Shown piece after piece: positions 26,046-35,136 of a stretch of DNA of 64,000 nt. Below the pieces are notes generated by a model that searched no databases, was not told the origin of the DNA, and was given only the letters and a program-made list of their open reading frames with translations. Both the position numbers and the translations under genes were made by a program. The DNA comes from Bacteroides sp. (GTDB lineage: Bacteria > Bacteroidota > Bacteroidia > Bacteroidales > Muribaculaceae): positions 1-64,000 of the forward strand of contig JAAVCP010000025.1 of NCBI GenBank assembly GCA_014802265.1. The letters run 5' to 3'. The stretch's first letter is position 1. Each line of letters begins with the position of its first letter.

Positions 26046-27056
26046 TTATTTCACTTCAACTACACGCGGATTCATGTGTATGGGGAGAATTCCGGTCTTG
26101 GTGATAATTTTCTGTCCTACAAATCCTGTCATGAATACATAGAAACTGTGTAACACGGTAGAGTTGCTGGCAGTTGACACCATATAGATTTTTCTTACAA
26201 GAGGATATTCTCCGGAGTAGATATAAGCTTGATATGGTTTGTAGCTCACCGGGCTGAAGTCATTATCTTCAGTTGGATTGCTTACTTTTAGAATTTTGAC
26301 CTCAGTTGTAAGATTAGTGGCAACTGTGTCGTTTTCATTTTTATAATCAGCCATTCTTTGGTCAAGGGGCACTTTCTTGGCTGCGCTAAGGTCATCACCA
26401 AGCCAACTTACACTGATCACACCAAGGGCATTGGGGTCAGTCTTCACTACATCGAATACAGCGGCATTGTTGGACTGAGCGAAAGCATTTACAGTCTCAG
26501 ATATTTTCTTTCCTTCAGGGAGAAATTTTTCTTTAAGATAGCTTACAGTTGATGACTCAGCATTGTCAAAGATCACTTTTATGGCAGTAGTGTCATTCCC
26601 GGCAAGTTGATTCCATTTTGTTATCTTGCCGTTAAGGATATCACTGATTTCAGTGACAGAAAGGGCATCAACAGGATTTTTCTTATTGGTTATCAGCGCA
26701 ACCGCATCAACTGCAATCGGATTTTGACGAACTACTCTCTTATACTTTGACTTCATATAGTCAATCTGTTCTTTTGAGAGTTGACGGCTTGTGATAATTG
26801 CCTGTGTGGCATCTGCCATCAAACTGTCAAGTGCTTCTCCCTCACTTACATAGAAGGGGATTATTGATGACTGTGGATAAGTGAATTCAAACACTTCGAT
26901 TTCTTCATCAAGAATGTTCTTGAACCCATCGTCGCAGAATATAGTGGCACTTCCTGAGGCATATTCGCCACGTTTCACGGGTGTACACGCAACTGTTCCC
27001 GCAGCAAATGCCACCAGGAACAGAAGTGATATTGATTTGAAGACAGATTTTCTCAT
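26046..27056 (-). CDS. PstS-like substrate-binding lipoprotein
   Basis: 336 residues. A lipoprotein signal with Cys24 (AAGTVAC) is followed by a phosphate-binding-protein-type fold: GSATIFCDDGF near the start, the Thr/Ser-rich loop AIITSRQLSKEQ, and NPVDALSVTEISDILNGKIT, a segment typical of PstS. No pstCAB genes are near; it sits between tonB and the TPR gene. A role in phosphate uptake is therefore uncertain, and it may have been adapted as part of a TonB-linked envelope complex. Confidence 0.8.
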   Translation of the reverse strand: MRKSVFKSISLLFLVAFAAGTVACTPVKRGEYASGSATIFCDDGFKNILDEEIEVFEFTYPQSSIIPFYVSEGEALDSLMADATQAIITSRQLSKEQIDYMKSKYKRVVRQNPIAVDAVALITNKKNPVDALSVTEISDILNGKITKWNQLAGNDTTAIKVIFDNAESSTVSYLKEKFLPEGKKISETVNAFAQSNNAAVFDVVKTDPNALGVISVSWLGDDLSAAKKVPLDQRMADYKNENDTVATNLTTEVKILKVSNPTEDNDFSPVSYKPYQAYIYSGEYPLVRKIYMVSTASNSTVLHSFYVFMTGFVGQKIITKTGILPIHMNPRVVEVK

Positions 27057-27069
27057 AGCCTTATGATTT

Positions 27070-27279
27070 TTAGTTCATTCCCTTATAAAGTCTGTAGCCT
27101 CTCCACACACCGTATACACAGAGAATTCCTCCTACGGTTGCACTGATAGCAGTGTTGTCAATATTGAATATATCAAAGATGAATAGAAGCCCGACGGCTA
27201 CATATACTATCACCATGAATATTCCGAAAACGAGGCGTCCGCCTTTTGGCATGTTGCCGAAATTATTATCTTGTGCCAT
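27070..27279 (-). CDS. small two-helix membrane protein of the tonB cluster
   Basis: 69 residues. A soluble head (MAQDNNFGNMPKGGR) is followed by two helices (VFGIFMVIVYVAVGLLFIFD and ISATVGGILCVYGVWRGYRL) and a short basic tail. It starts 13 nt before the PstS-like gene. The family was not recognised by name. Confidence 0.7.
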   Translation of the reverse strand: MAQDNNFGNMPKGGRLVFGIFMVIVYVAVGLLFIFDIFNIDNTAISATVGGILCVYGVWRGYRLYKGMN

Positions 27280-27390
27280 AACTCTATATTTTAATAAGTT
27301 TATAATCTTTGTTTCTATTTATTTAACAAATCGCGTTAAAATATGTTCGATTGCAGAAGGAGATTTTTTATCAGATGGGTAGCAGTCGTA

Positions 27391-27473
27391 AAATTTATAA
27401 GAGTTATGAGATTTATAGGATTTATAAGATATAGGATTTTATAGGATTAAGGATTTATTTAATAGGACTATTA
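27391..27473. repeat. degenerate short direct repeats, ATTTATAGG-like
   Basis: Several imperfect copies of ATTTATAGG or GATTTATAAG occur in a row beside repeat copy C. Low complexity; no coding frame. Confidence 0.55.
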
Positions 27474-27480
27474 ACAAGAA

Positions 27481-27624
27481 GGTTTATCAAAAAATGAAGT
27501 GAACCCATGGGTTTACTCACAGAATGCAAGAGAGAATTATAATATAGGCTGGGACTGTCATATCTATACACAAGGGAGAGGTTTATAAGGAGGGGGTGTA
27601 TCAAATTCGAATTTGATACACCCC
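27481..27624 (-). repeat. 3'-end repeat element, copy C
   Basis: This 144-bp copy has GTGAACCC-AT-GGGTTTAC (27499-27516, one mismatch) and a perfect 32-bp palindrome at 27593-27624 with arms GGGGTGTATCAAATTC. The palindrome end lies 27 nt past the tonB stop. The middle shares GAATGCAAGA and ATATAGGCTGGG with copies A and B. Confidence 0.85.
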
Positions 27625-27651
27625 TTTCTTTAAAGGATATTCAGATGATGA

Positions 27652-28530
27652 TTACTGATTCTGAAGTTTGAAGGTAACCGGGAGGTTGAAGTAAGAACGT
27701 ACGGCAACACCATTGTTCTTACCCGGCTGCCATTTCGGCATCTTCTTTACAACACGCAGAGCCTCACGGTCAAGGTCTTTGTCAACACCTTTTGCGATGG
27801 TTGCCTGTCCGATAGAACCGTCTTTCTCAACGACGAACTTCACAACCACACGACCCTGAATGTCGTTCTGCTGAGCAGCCTCAGGATAGCGAATATTATC
27901 TGAAAGCCATTTCATAAGAGCTTTCTGTCCGCCGGGGAACTCAGCCATCTGTTCAACCGCCACGAAGATTTCCTCTTCTTTGGGTTTAACTTCAGGTTCG
28001 GGTTCCTTAACCACAACCTGTTCTACAACAGCTTTAAATTTGTCAGCGTCGTCAGAGCCTTCCTGGTTAACAACACCACGAGCGGTATTGTCTTCCTTCT
28101 GCTCTTCCATGTCCATCACCTCGTTTTTCACTTGGTCAGCATCAACGATGGCAATCTGAGTTACCTGCACAGTAGCGAGCACCTCTTCGGGAACTTCAGG
28201 AATTTCCATCTCGAGCTTCTGCGGTTCCGGTTCGGGTTCCGGTTCGGGTTCCTCTTTCTCATCTTGCTGCAGCAGCTCGGCAGCAGCCATCTTTTCACGT
28301 TGTTCCTGAAGTGCTATGGCATCTTGTTCAGCCTTATAATCAGAATATTTAGAATAAGCGATAATAAGGATAAAAACTACCACAAGTCCAATCAATGTGA
28401 AAAGCACAGCCAAATTGTGGCGCTTGTCACTTGATTTGCGAAGCTGATATGCACCGAAGTCTTTATTTTTATCGGCGAACACCAGATCGCGCCATTCTTT
28501 TGATGTAAGATCTACATTTCTTTTAGCCAT
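27652..28530 (-). CDS. tonB: TonB energy transducer
   Basis: 292 residues. The N-terminal KEWRDLVFADKNKDFGAYQLR is typical of Bacteroidetes TonB, followed by one membrane helix (about 42-60), a Glu-Pro-rich spacer (EEPEPEPEPEPQK), and the C-terminal receptor-binding domain (YPEAAQQNDIQGRVVVKFVV, then MPKWQPGKNNG). It couples the ExbB/ExbD motor to outer-membrane receptors. It is fourth in exbB-exbD-exbD-tonB; the gap to exbD is 36 nt. Confidence 0.92.
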   Translation of the reverse strand: MAKRNVDLTSKEWRDLVFADKNKDFGAYQLRKSSDKRHNLAVLFTLIGLVVVFILIIAYSKYSDYKAEQDAIALQEQREKMAAAELLQQDEKEEPEPEPEPEPQKLEMEIPEVPEEVLATVQVTQIAIVDADQVKNEVMDMEEQKEDNTARGVVNQEGSDDADKFKAVVEQVVVKEPEPEVKPKEEEIFVAVEQMAEFPGGQKALMKWLSDNIRYPEAAQQNDIQGRVVVKFVVEKDGSIGQATIAKGVDKDLDREALRVVKKMPKWQPGKNNGVAVRSYFNLPVTFKLQNQ

Positions 28531-28566
28531 TTTTCTTTCCTGCTTTAAGGGTTAATAAATCCTGCA

Positions 28567-29334
28567 TCAATTCCCACGATGTTTCTCCTGATAATCCAGG
28601 ATCATGATAGAGTCGGCGCGGGTCATGTTGTCAATCTGATATTTGGAAATCGAGTTGATCTGCATCTCGTCAAGAATCTCCACAAGACTGCCGAATGAGG
28701 CATGGGGGGTAGACTTGATGATGACGACGGGTTTTTTCAGATTTTCGTTTTTACGGATAGCTGAAGCAGCCTCGTCGTAAGCAGCCTGAGCTTTCTCGCG
28801 GTCTGCCTTTGTCTCAAGGCTACCGAAGCCGCCGTCGGCATACTTTTTCTTGATTTCGTTGATTTCCTTAAGCACATCCTGGTTACGCTTCTGGATAATC
28901 TTACGGATACCGTTTGGATCGCTGAGATCGAAAGTTGATTTTTCGATGTTGTTGTTCTCAGCAAGGATCTTACCACCGGGACCGAGAATACCGGCATCGC
29001 CACCAGGCTTGCCAAAGTAGTAATAAACCTCATTGACTACATTCCCATTTACGGAGTCAACATCAGTAGAGCCGGGCTTACGCTTGGCATCAATGATGAT
29101 TGTCACAGCATCGTCGGCTGAAGCCTGCGACATGTTTTCCGTATTTTCCACCTTCTCGTTAGACGGGAGTGCGATGGTAAGAGTCTGGGATTTAATCATG
29201 GTCGTACAAAGCATGAAGAAGGTTATAAGCAACATGTTCATGTCGACCATCGGCGTGAAATCCACGCGGATTTGCATTTTTTTCTGGGCGCCTTTTTTGC
29301 CGTTGCCGCCCGTATTCTGTTGAACTTCTGCCAT
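28567..29334 (-). CDS. exbD: ExbD-family biopolymer transport protein (second copy)
   Basis: 255 residues. One membrane helix carries the key Asp in VDFTPMVDMNMLLITFFML, followed by a long periplasmic part ending FGSLVEILDEMQINSISKYQ. At 255 residues it is longer than E. coli ExbD (141); a charged insertion of about 100 residues (around IQKRNQDVLKEINEIKKKYA) explains this and is common in Bacteroidetes. It starts 4 nt after the other ExbD gene. Confidence 0.9.
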   Translation of the reverse strand: MAEVQQNTGGNGKKGAQKKMQIRVDFTPMVDMNMLLITFFMLCTTMIKSQTLTIALPSNEKVENTENMSQASADDAVTIIIDAKRKPGSTDVDSVNGNVVNEVYYYFGKPGGDAGILGPGGKILAENNNIEKSTFDLSDPNGIRKIIQKRNQDVLKEINEIKKKYADGGFGSLETKADREKAQAAYDEAASAIRKNENLKKPVVIIKSTPHASFGSLVEILDEMQINSISKYQIDNMTRADSIMILDYQEKHRGN

Positions 29335-29338
29335 GGTC

Positions 29339-30064
29339 TTATTCTTCTCCTGCTTTAAGTGCGGTCAAAAACGTAAACTTATTCATGTGGATGGTTTGCA
29401 GATTGTCCATCACCATATGAATGATGTCAAACTGAGTGTTCTGGTCAGCCTTTATGGCTACACCGGTACCATCTTTAATTGCCTGTGCGAGGTTATCATT
29501 TTCAGTCTGACGAAGAGCCTTCATCCAAATCTGGAATTCGTTGGGGTTATTTTCGTCAGAGTTCCAGCTCACCGGAATTCCGGTGATGTGGTTAGGATTA
29601 GTATCCTCGCCGGCGAGCCATTGGTCCATCTTGGTCTGTCCTTCCTGCTGATCAGCGAGGTCAAGAAACTCGCCAAGCTGCTGGATAGGCACACCAAATG
29701 CACCCAATTTGCTGAATGCCTGCTTCTGAGCGGTGTTGAAGCTGACCTTGTTCTTATGCGATTCGTTGTAGATTTCGCTTACTTTATCAAGGAGCGCCAT
29801 TCTCATCTTCTCATTAGACCAAGCAGATGATGTGTCGTTGTTCATAGTAAGCCAAACTTTTCCTTCCGGGCTTACCAGAACCTGCACGAAGTTGGTTTCC
29901 TGCACCTTCTCAGTGGATACTGATGGGGGAGTGATAACTGTGGCAGGTTCCTTCTGAAGGAAGGTCGAAGTCAACATGAAGAAGGTAAGCAGCAGCACCG
30001 TCACGTCACTCATCGCCGTCATGTCGATGAATGTGCTCTTTCTTGCTATTTTTACTCTTCCCAT
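29339..30064 (-). CDS. exbD: ExbD-family biopolymer transport protein (first copy)
   Basis: 241 residues. The helix STFIDMTAMSDVTVLLLTFF carries the conserved Asp at its membrane position, followed by a periplasmic domain that ends QNTQFDIIHMVMDNLQTIHM. Two non-identical ExbD genes in a row are normal for Bacteroidetes TonB systems. It follows exbB by 60 nt. Confidence 0.9.
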   Translation of the reverse strand: MGRVKIARKSTFIDMTAMSDVTVLLLTFFMLTSTFLQKEPATVITPPSVSTEKVQETNFVQVLVSPEGKVWLTMNNDTSSAWSNEKMRMALLDKVSEIYNESHKNKVSFNTAQKQAFSKLGAFGVPIQQLGEFLDLADQQEGQTKMDQWLAGEDTNPNHITGIPVSWNSDENNPNEFQIWMKALRQTENDNLAQAIKDGTGVAIKADQNTQFDIIHMVMDNLQTIHMNKFTFLTALKAGEE

Positions 30065-30124
30065 ATTAGCTATAAACTTATTCGGTTTAGAAAATAGAGA
30101 TTATCGTTTTCGCTTAGCCGCTGA

Positions 30125-30970
30125 TTAGTGAGTGGCAGCGAAAGTAGCTACGATTGAGAAACCGATTTCGTCGATAGCGTAGGTGAGGTTGTCGATCTTA
30201 TTGGTGAAGAAGTTGTAAGAGATAACTGCGAAAGCACCAGTTGCGATACCGAAGGCAGTGTTCACAAGTGCCTCAGAAATACCGGTAGACAGCTCAGTAG
30301 AGTCAGGAGAACCTGAAGAAGCAAGAGCCTGGAATGACTTGATCATACCCATAACGGTTCCGAGAAGACCGACGAGAGTACCGAGAGTTGTGAGGGTAGC
30401 CACGATGGGGAGGTTCTGAGAAAGTGCAGGCATCTCAAGTGCGGTAGCCTCTTCCACCTCGTTGCGGAGAGTAGTGAGTTTCTGCTCTTTGCTGAGAACA
30501 GTGTTAGCATCCATCTCTTTGTACTTCACGAGAGTGTTGTAGACAACAGAAGCAACTGAACCTTTCTGCTTGCGGCAGCGATCCATAGCAGCGTCGATGT
30601 TGTTCTTAGCAAGGTCAGCCTTGATGTCAGCGACAAACTTGGTAGTGTTGCCTTTGCCGGAAGCAGAGCTGATAGCGATCCAACGCTCGATAGAGAGCAC
30701 AATAACGGTAAGGAGGAGTGTCATAAGGATAGGCACGATAAAGCCACCTTTGTAGACAGTACCAGCGAGATTGAGGGGATGTCCTGCCGGGTCGTTACCC
30801 TCAAAGTTAGAGGGAGCACCCATGAGGAAGAGGAAGATGCAGATTGCGCAGGCTGCACATGCGATGATCACGAAGAAAGCGTTGCGGATGCCGCGAACAT
30901 TGCTGATTTTTTCTTCCTTTTTCACTTTGGCTGCCATAGTAGCTGCCTGAGATTTGGGATTCTGATCCAT
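30125..30970 (-). CDS. exbB: ExbB/TolQ/MotA-type proton channel protein
   Basis: 281 residues with three membrane regions: RNAFFVIIACAACAICIFLF near the N-terminus, GFIVPILMTLLLTVIVLS, and the conserved TLTTLGTLVGLLGTVMGMI followed by LVNTAFGIATGAFAVISYNF. With the ExbD pair it forms the proton-driven motor for TonB. It is the first gene of the operon, with a promoter at 31116-31146. Confidence 0.92.
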   Translation of the reverse strand: MDQNPKSQAATMAAKVKKEEKISNVRGIRNAFFVIIACAACAICIFLFLMGAPSNFEGNDPAGHPLNLAGTVYKGGFIVPILMTLLLTVIVLSIERWIAISSASGKGNTTKFVADIKADLAKNNIDAAMDRCRKQKGSVASVVYNTLVKYKEMDANTVLSKEQKLTTLRNEVEEATALEMPALSQNLPIVATLTTLGTLVGLLGTVMGMIKSFQALASSGSPDSTELSTGISEALVNTAFGIATGAFAVISYNFFTNKIDNLTYAIDEIGFSIVATFAATH

Positions 30971-31115
30971 AATGTTAAATTGTGTTTTTTGAATTTGATT
31001 AAAAGATTATGTTTTTAGTTGTTGTTGTCTTGATTTGGGTCCCTAAGATTTATTAGGTCTTTTGGGTTTTTCATGTCTGTGGGCGAGCTTTTCTACCTTA
31101 TCAAACTTGACACTG

Positions 31116-31146
31116 CAAAATTACAATATAATTTGAAAAAAACAAC
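31116..31146 (-). promoter_or_regulatory. promoter of the exbB-exbD-exbD-tonB operon
   Basis: On the minus strand GTTG (31143-31146), about 19 nt, TAATTTTG (31116-31123), about 145 nt before exbB. The rest of the 30971-31305 gap is AT-rich with no recognised element. Confidence 0.65.
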
Positions 31147-31305
31147 ATTTTATTTTGAAAAAAAATGTTACAATGTCGGTTTGTTTTTTGTAAAAACAGT
31201 AAAAATGAGTTTTCCAAGATATGAAATACCCCAAATTATGGTTTAAAGGATAGGAGAGCAGAGCTTCAACGGACTCTGCCCACCTATATTATTTAAGGAG
31301 TTTGA

Positions 31306-32556
31306 TTATTCCTTCACAGCCGCTACACCGGGAAGCACTTTACCCTCGATAGCCTCAAGGAGTGCGCCGCCGCCTGTTGACACGTATGACACGCTGTCGG
31401 CAAGACCAAACTTGTTGACACAAGCTACAGAGTCGCCGCCACCCACAAGTGAGAAGGCACCATTGTCAGTAGCTTTCACGATAGCATCGGCAATTGCACG
31501 TGAGCCACCGGTAAAGTTGTCAAATTCAAATACTCCGGCAGGTCCATTCCAAAGAATGGTCTTTGAGGGGATAATAGCCTCGGCAAAAGCCTTGCGAGTT
31601 TCAGGACCGGCATCAAGACCCTGCCAGCCGTCGGGTATATCGTTGGCGGGGCAAACAATAGTCTTCGCGTCGTTGCTGAAAGAGTCAGCGGCGATGCAGT
31701 CAGAGCCGAGAATAAGGTTGACACCTTTCTCTTTTGCTTTCTTGATAATGTCGAGAGCAAGATCAAGTTTATCGTCTTCCACGATTGAATCACCAATCTT
31801 GCCACCCTGAGCTTTGGCAAATGTGTAGGTCATGCCGCCACAGAGGATAAGGTTATCAACCTTGTCCATGAGGTTTTCGATAATACCGATCTTGGTAGAT
31901 ACTTTTGAGCCACCCATGATAGCGGTGAAGGGGCGCTTGATGTCGCTGAGGATATTGTCAACTGCCTTTACCTCTTTCTCCATCAGATAGCCGAGCATCT
32001 TGTTTTCTTTGTCAAAATAGTCAGCTATAACAGCGGTGGAAGCATGTTTGCGATGAGCGGTGCCGAAAGCATCGTTTACGTAAACGTCGGCATAGCTTGC
32101 GAGCTTCTTTGCGAAATCTTTCTGACGCTCTTTCATTTCTTTCTTTGCAGCGTCATAGCCGGGGTCTGCCTTATCGATTCCTACAGGCTTACCTTCCTCT
32201 TCGGGATAGAAACGGAGATTTTCCAAAAGAAGCACTTCACCCGGTTTAAGCTCAGCCACAGCTTCATCTGCGTTGGCACAGTCGGGAGCAAATTTCACGT
32301 CAGTACCAAGAGCTTTGGCAACGTCCTCACGGATTTGAGCAAGACTGAATTTTGGGTTGACTTTTCCTTTAGGCTTACCCATGTGAGACATGAGGATTAG
32401 GCTTCCGCCATCAGCAAGGATTTTTTTAAGAGTAGGGAGCGCACCACGGATACGGGTGTCGTCAGTCACATGACCGTTTTCGTCAAGAGGCACATTGAAG
32501 TCGACTCTGACGATGGCTTTTTTACCTGCGAAATTATACTTATCTATGTTAGCCAT
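31306..32556 (-). CDS. pgk: phosphoglycerate kinase
   Basis: 416 residues. Pgk interconverts 1,3-bisphosphoglycerate/ADP and 3-phosphoglycerate/ATP. It has the N-terminal substrate segment [40 protein letters not shown], the hinge [12 protein letters not shown], and the nucleotide loop [13 protein letters not shown] with [10 protein letters not shown] near the C-terminus. It is a single gene with its own promoter at 32654-32685. Confidence 0.96.
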   Translation of the reverse strand: MANIDKYNFAGKKAIVRVDFNVPLDENGHVTDDTRIRGALPTLKKILADGGSLILMSHMGKPKGKVNPKFSLAQIREDVAKALGTDVKFAPDCANADEAVAELKPGEVLLLENLRFYPEEEGKPVGIDKADPGYDAAKKEMKERQKDFAKKLASYADVYVNDAFGTAHRKHASTAVIADYFDKENKMLGYLMEKEVKAVDNILSDIKRPFTAIMGGSKVSTKIGIIENLMDKVDNLILCGGMTYTFAKAQGGKIGDSIVEDDKLDLALDIIKKAKEKGVNLILGSDCIAADSFSNDAKTIVCPANDIPDGWQGLDAGPETRKAFAEAIIPSKTILWNGPAGVFEFDNFTGGSRAIADAIVKATDNGAFSLVGGGDSVACVNKFGLADSVSYVSTGGGALLEAIEGKVLPGVAAVKE

Positions 32557-32653
32557 TGAAGTTATTAATTAAATATGACTTAATATATGTTGCTGTTTTG
32601 GGTTGTTTTGGGTTGACAGGTTTTAGACTGTCAGCCTCATGCGAATGCAGATG

Positions 32654-32685
32654 CAAAGATAAATAAATTTGTCGGGATTAGCAAG
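32654..32685 (-). promoter_or_regulatory. promoter for pgk
   Basis: On the minus strand CTTG (32682-32685), 20 nt, TATCTTTG (32654-32661). Confidence 0.68.
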
Positions 32686-32715
32686 ATTTATGATAGTTAG
32701 TTGCATTTTTTTATT

Positions 32716-32723
32716 TAATTTTG
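32716..32723 (+). promoter_or_regulatory. -7 element upstream of the kinase-RapZ gene
   Basis: TAATTTTG on the plus strand, about 120 nt before the ATG at 32847; no convincing -33 box. Confidence 0.45.
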
Positions 32724-32846
32724 CAAAACATAACGAAAGATGTGTTGTAAAGCATAATTTCATAACTTATATCTGGGGTTGGTATTCCGCTAAAATTGTT
32801 TAATGGGATATAGATTACTGCTCCTAATTTATATAAATATGCGATA

Positions 32847-34325
32847 ATGAAATCGGATAAAGATAATGATATAGAAAATGAAGGTGCCGGCAGCTTTATA
32901 AAGGCACCGGGTTGCCACACTCCGGCAGAACTGTATAATCTTTTATACGGGGTGGCAGCGACAGAGATTCCAATTGCCTGTGGCGGAGGTGATCGAAAAT
33001 ATAGCAGGCTTTGTGGAGTGGGGGTACCTTCGGTAATAGGCACTACCGGACCGGACATGGCAGAGAATCGTGCGTTTGTGTGTCTCGCAGAGGTATTTCG
33101 GCGCAATGATATACGAGTCCCTGAAATATTTATTGCAGACGAAGATTTTCATTCTTATCTTCAGAGTGATTTTGGTGATATCTCACTTTTGTCATTGCTG
33201 TCAACCTCCAAAAGAATGGAACTTTCACAAGATGCGCTCCTGCATCTTGTGAAGATACAGACTGTGGAAGAGAAAGAATGGCTGCCGTTTGTGTATTCAG
33301 CACCGTTTTCGCGTCGCATGATTATGTGGGACCTTAATTATTTTAAGTATGAGTTTGTCAAGCCGTGTGGCATAGTCTTTGACGAGGACAAACTTGAAGA
33401 CGATTTTGAGCATCTAAGTGACAGACTCTCTCTTTACGATGCAGCTTTATGGGGATTTATGTACAGGGATTTTCAGAGTCGTAATATAATTATTAAGGAT
33501 GACCGATCACATTTTATAGACTTTCAGGGTGGGCGCAAGGGACCCGGATTATACGACGCAGTGTCCTTTTTATGGCAGGCGAAGGCTAACTTCAGCCGTG
33601 AGGAAAGAGACACACTGCTTGATTTCTATGCTTCAGCCTATTCTGAGGTGAGAGGTATAAATAAGGAGCGGGTGCTTGCGAATGTGGGGTTAATGGCTCT
33701 TCTGCGCACTCTCCAGGTGCTTGGTGCGTATGGATTCCGTGGATTGGTGGAGAAGCGTGCCCATTTTATTGAGAGTATACCGCCGGCTTTGGGTAATCTG
33801 TCAGAACTTATTGCTGCCGGAGTAGTGAGAGATTTTCCGGAATTGGAACGGGTATGTATACGGTTGATTGGCAGTAGGTTTGCCGTAATAGGAAAGAGAA
33901 ACGATCTTACTGTAAGTGTGTTCAGCTTTTCATATAAGAGGGGTTATCCTGAAGATCTGAGTGGAAATGGGGGAGGGTTTATGTTTGATTGCCGTGGTAT
34001 GCATAATCCTGGCAGGTATGAGCAATATAAACCGTTGACCGGACTTGACAACGAGGTTATAGAATTTCTTGAAGCACAGGGAGAAGTGCAAGCATTCCTG
34101 GAGAATGCCCATAGTCTTGTGGCGCCCTGTGTCTCACGTTATCAGCAACGAGGATTCAACAGTCTGCAAATAGGATTCGGCTGCACAGGAGGACGACACA
34201 GGTCAGTGTATTGTGCCCAACATTTGGCTGACAGACTTGCACAAGAATTTCCCGGAGTTAGAATAGTGCTAAATCATAGGGAACAAGGAATAAAGAAGAC
34301 TTATAATGACAGTTTTCACATTTGA
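32847..34325 (+). CDS. AmgK-like sugar kinase fused to a RapZ C-terminal domain
   Basis: 492 residues with two modules. Residues 45-310 are an aminoglycoside-phosphotransferase-type kinase: a Gly-rich loop (CGGGDRKYSRL), catalytic YRDFQSRNIII (Asp208, Asn213) and DFQGGRKGPGLYD (Asp225). Next to the nucleotidyltransferase gene this suggests AmgK, the anomeric MurNAc/GlcNAc kinase of cell-wall recycling. Residues 353-492 match the RapZ C-terminal domain: FMFDCRGMHNPGRYEQYKPL, TGLDNEVIEFL and GFGCTGGRHRSV (443-454). In E. coli that domain senses glucosamine-6-phosphate and handles a small RNA. The RapZ N-terminal P-loop domain is absent; the kinase takes its place. Kinase substrate is inferred from context. 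Confidence 0.8.
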   Translation: MKSDKDNDIENEGAGSFIKAPGCHTPAELYNLLYGVAATEIPIACGGGDRKYSRLCGVGVPSVIGTTGPDMAENRAFVCLAEVFRRNDIRVPEIFIADEDFHSYLQSDFGDISLLSLLSTSKRMELSQDALLHLVKIQTVEEKEWLPFVYSAPFSRRMIMWDLNYFKYEFVKPCGIVFDEDKLEDDFEHLSDRLSLYDAALWGFMYRDFQSRNIIIKDDRSHFIDFQGGRKGPGLYDAVSFLWQAKANFSREERDTLLDFYASAYSEVRGINKERVLANVGLMALLRTLQVLGAYGFRGLVEKRAHFIESIPPALGNLSELIAAGVVRDFPELERVCIRLIGSRFAVIGKRNDLTVSVFSFSYKRGYPEDLSGNGGGFMFDCRGMHNPGRYEQYKPLTGLDNEVIEFLEAQGEVQAFLENAHSLVAPCVSRYQQRGFNSLQIGFGCTGGRHRSVYCAQHLADRLAQEFPGVRIVLNHREQGIKKTYNDSFHI

Positions 34326-34337
34326 TAAAGGGATAAG

Positions 34338-35063
34338 ATGGCAATGCAGGCAATGATATTGGCAGCGGGGCTTGGTACCCGCCTGCGCCCTTGGACGCTC
34401 TCACACCCGAAAGCATTGGTGCCTGTGGGTGGGGTGCCTATGCTTGAGCGCGTGATAACACGCCTTAAAGAACAGGATTTCAAGAGAATCATAGTTAATG
34501 TGCATCATTTTGCCGATCAAGTGACAGATTTCCTTGCTGCAAATGATTTTGGGGTTGAGATAGCTGTCAGTGACGAAAGAGAGGAGCTGCTTGATACAGG
34601 TGGCGCCATCTTAAATGCTTCTTCTCTTTTTTCTTCTGAACCCGTGCTGATTCATAACGTGGATATCTTGAGCAATGCTGACCTTAGGCAACTTATGAGT
34701 AAACATATTGAGTCGGGTGCTGATTCTACATTGTTGGTCAGTCACAGGGAATCAAGTCGGAAATTGATATTTGATGAAAAGTATCGGCTTCGCGGTTGGC
34801 ATAATGTTAAGGAAGGAATTTATCGTCCCGATGGATTTGTTCGGCAATATGCTGACAAGGAGTATGCTTTCAGCGGAATACATGTTGTTGGGAGTAGACT
34901 GATAGAAGAAATGAAACGCAGTGAGTCTGAAAGAAAATTTTCTATCATAGATTTCCTGCTTTCTGCTAAGGATAAATGCAATATAGGGGGATATGTACAA
35001 AATGGATTGGAATTAATTGATATAGGCAAACCGGAGACTCTTAAGTTGGCAGACAGCTTTTAA
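34338..35063 (+). CDS. MurU-like sugar-1-phosphate nucleotidyltransferase
   Basis: 241 residues. The N-terminus MILAAGLGTRLRPWTLSHPK has the dinucleotide-binding loop and catalytic Arg/Lys; VHHFADQVTDFL and HNVDILSNADL (metal Asp) follow. MurU uridylylates MurNAc-1-phosphate to UDP-MurNAc, bypassing de novo synthesis. It starts 12 nt after the kinase-RapZ gene, an order like amgK-murU. The first Met may be 34338 or 34344. Other sugars (glucose or mannose 1-phosphate) cannot be excluded. Confidence 0.82.
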   Translation: MAMQAMILAAGLGTRLRPWTLSHPKALVPVGGVPMLERVITRLKEQDFKRIIVNVHHFADQVTDFLAANDFGVEIAVSDEREELLDTGGAILNASSLFSSEPVLIHNVDILSNADLRQLMSKHIESGADSTLLVSHRESSRKLIFDEKYRLRGWHNVKEGIYRPDGFVRQYADKEYAFSGIHVVGSRLIEEMKRSESERKFSIIDFLLSAKDKCNIGGYVQNGLELIDIGKPETLKLADSF

Positions 35064-35136
35064 ATGTTAAGATTGGGATCAAACTGTGTTATTAAACAAT
35101 AATTTGGCGAGATTCATTAGAACCTCGCCTATTTTT

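Noticed and set aside
27391..27473. Short direct repeats considered as a CRISPR array
   Set aside because: Units are about 9 bp, degenerate and lack spacers.
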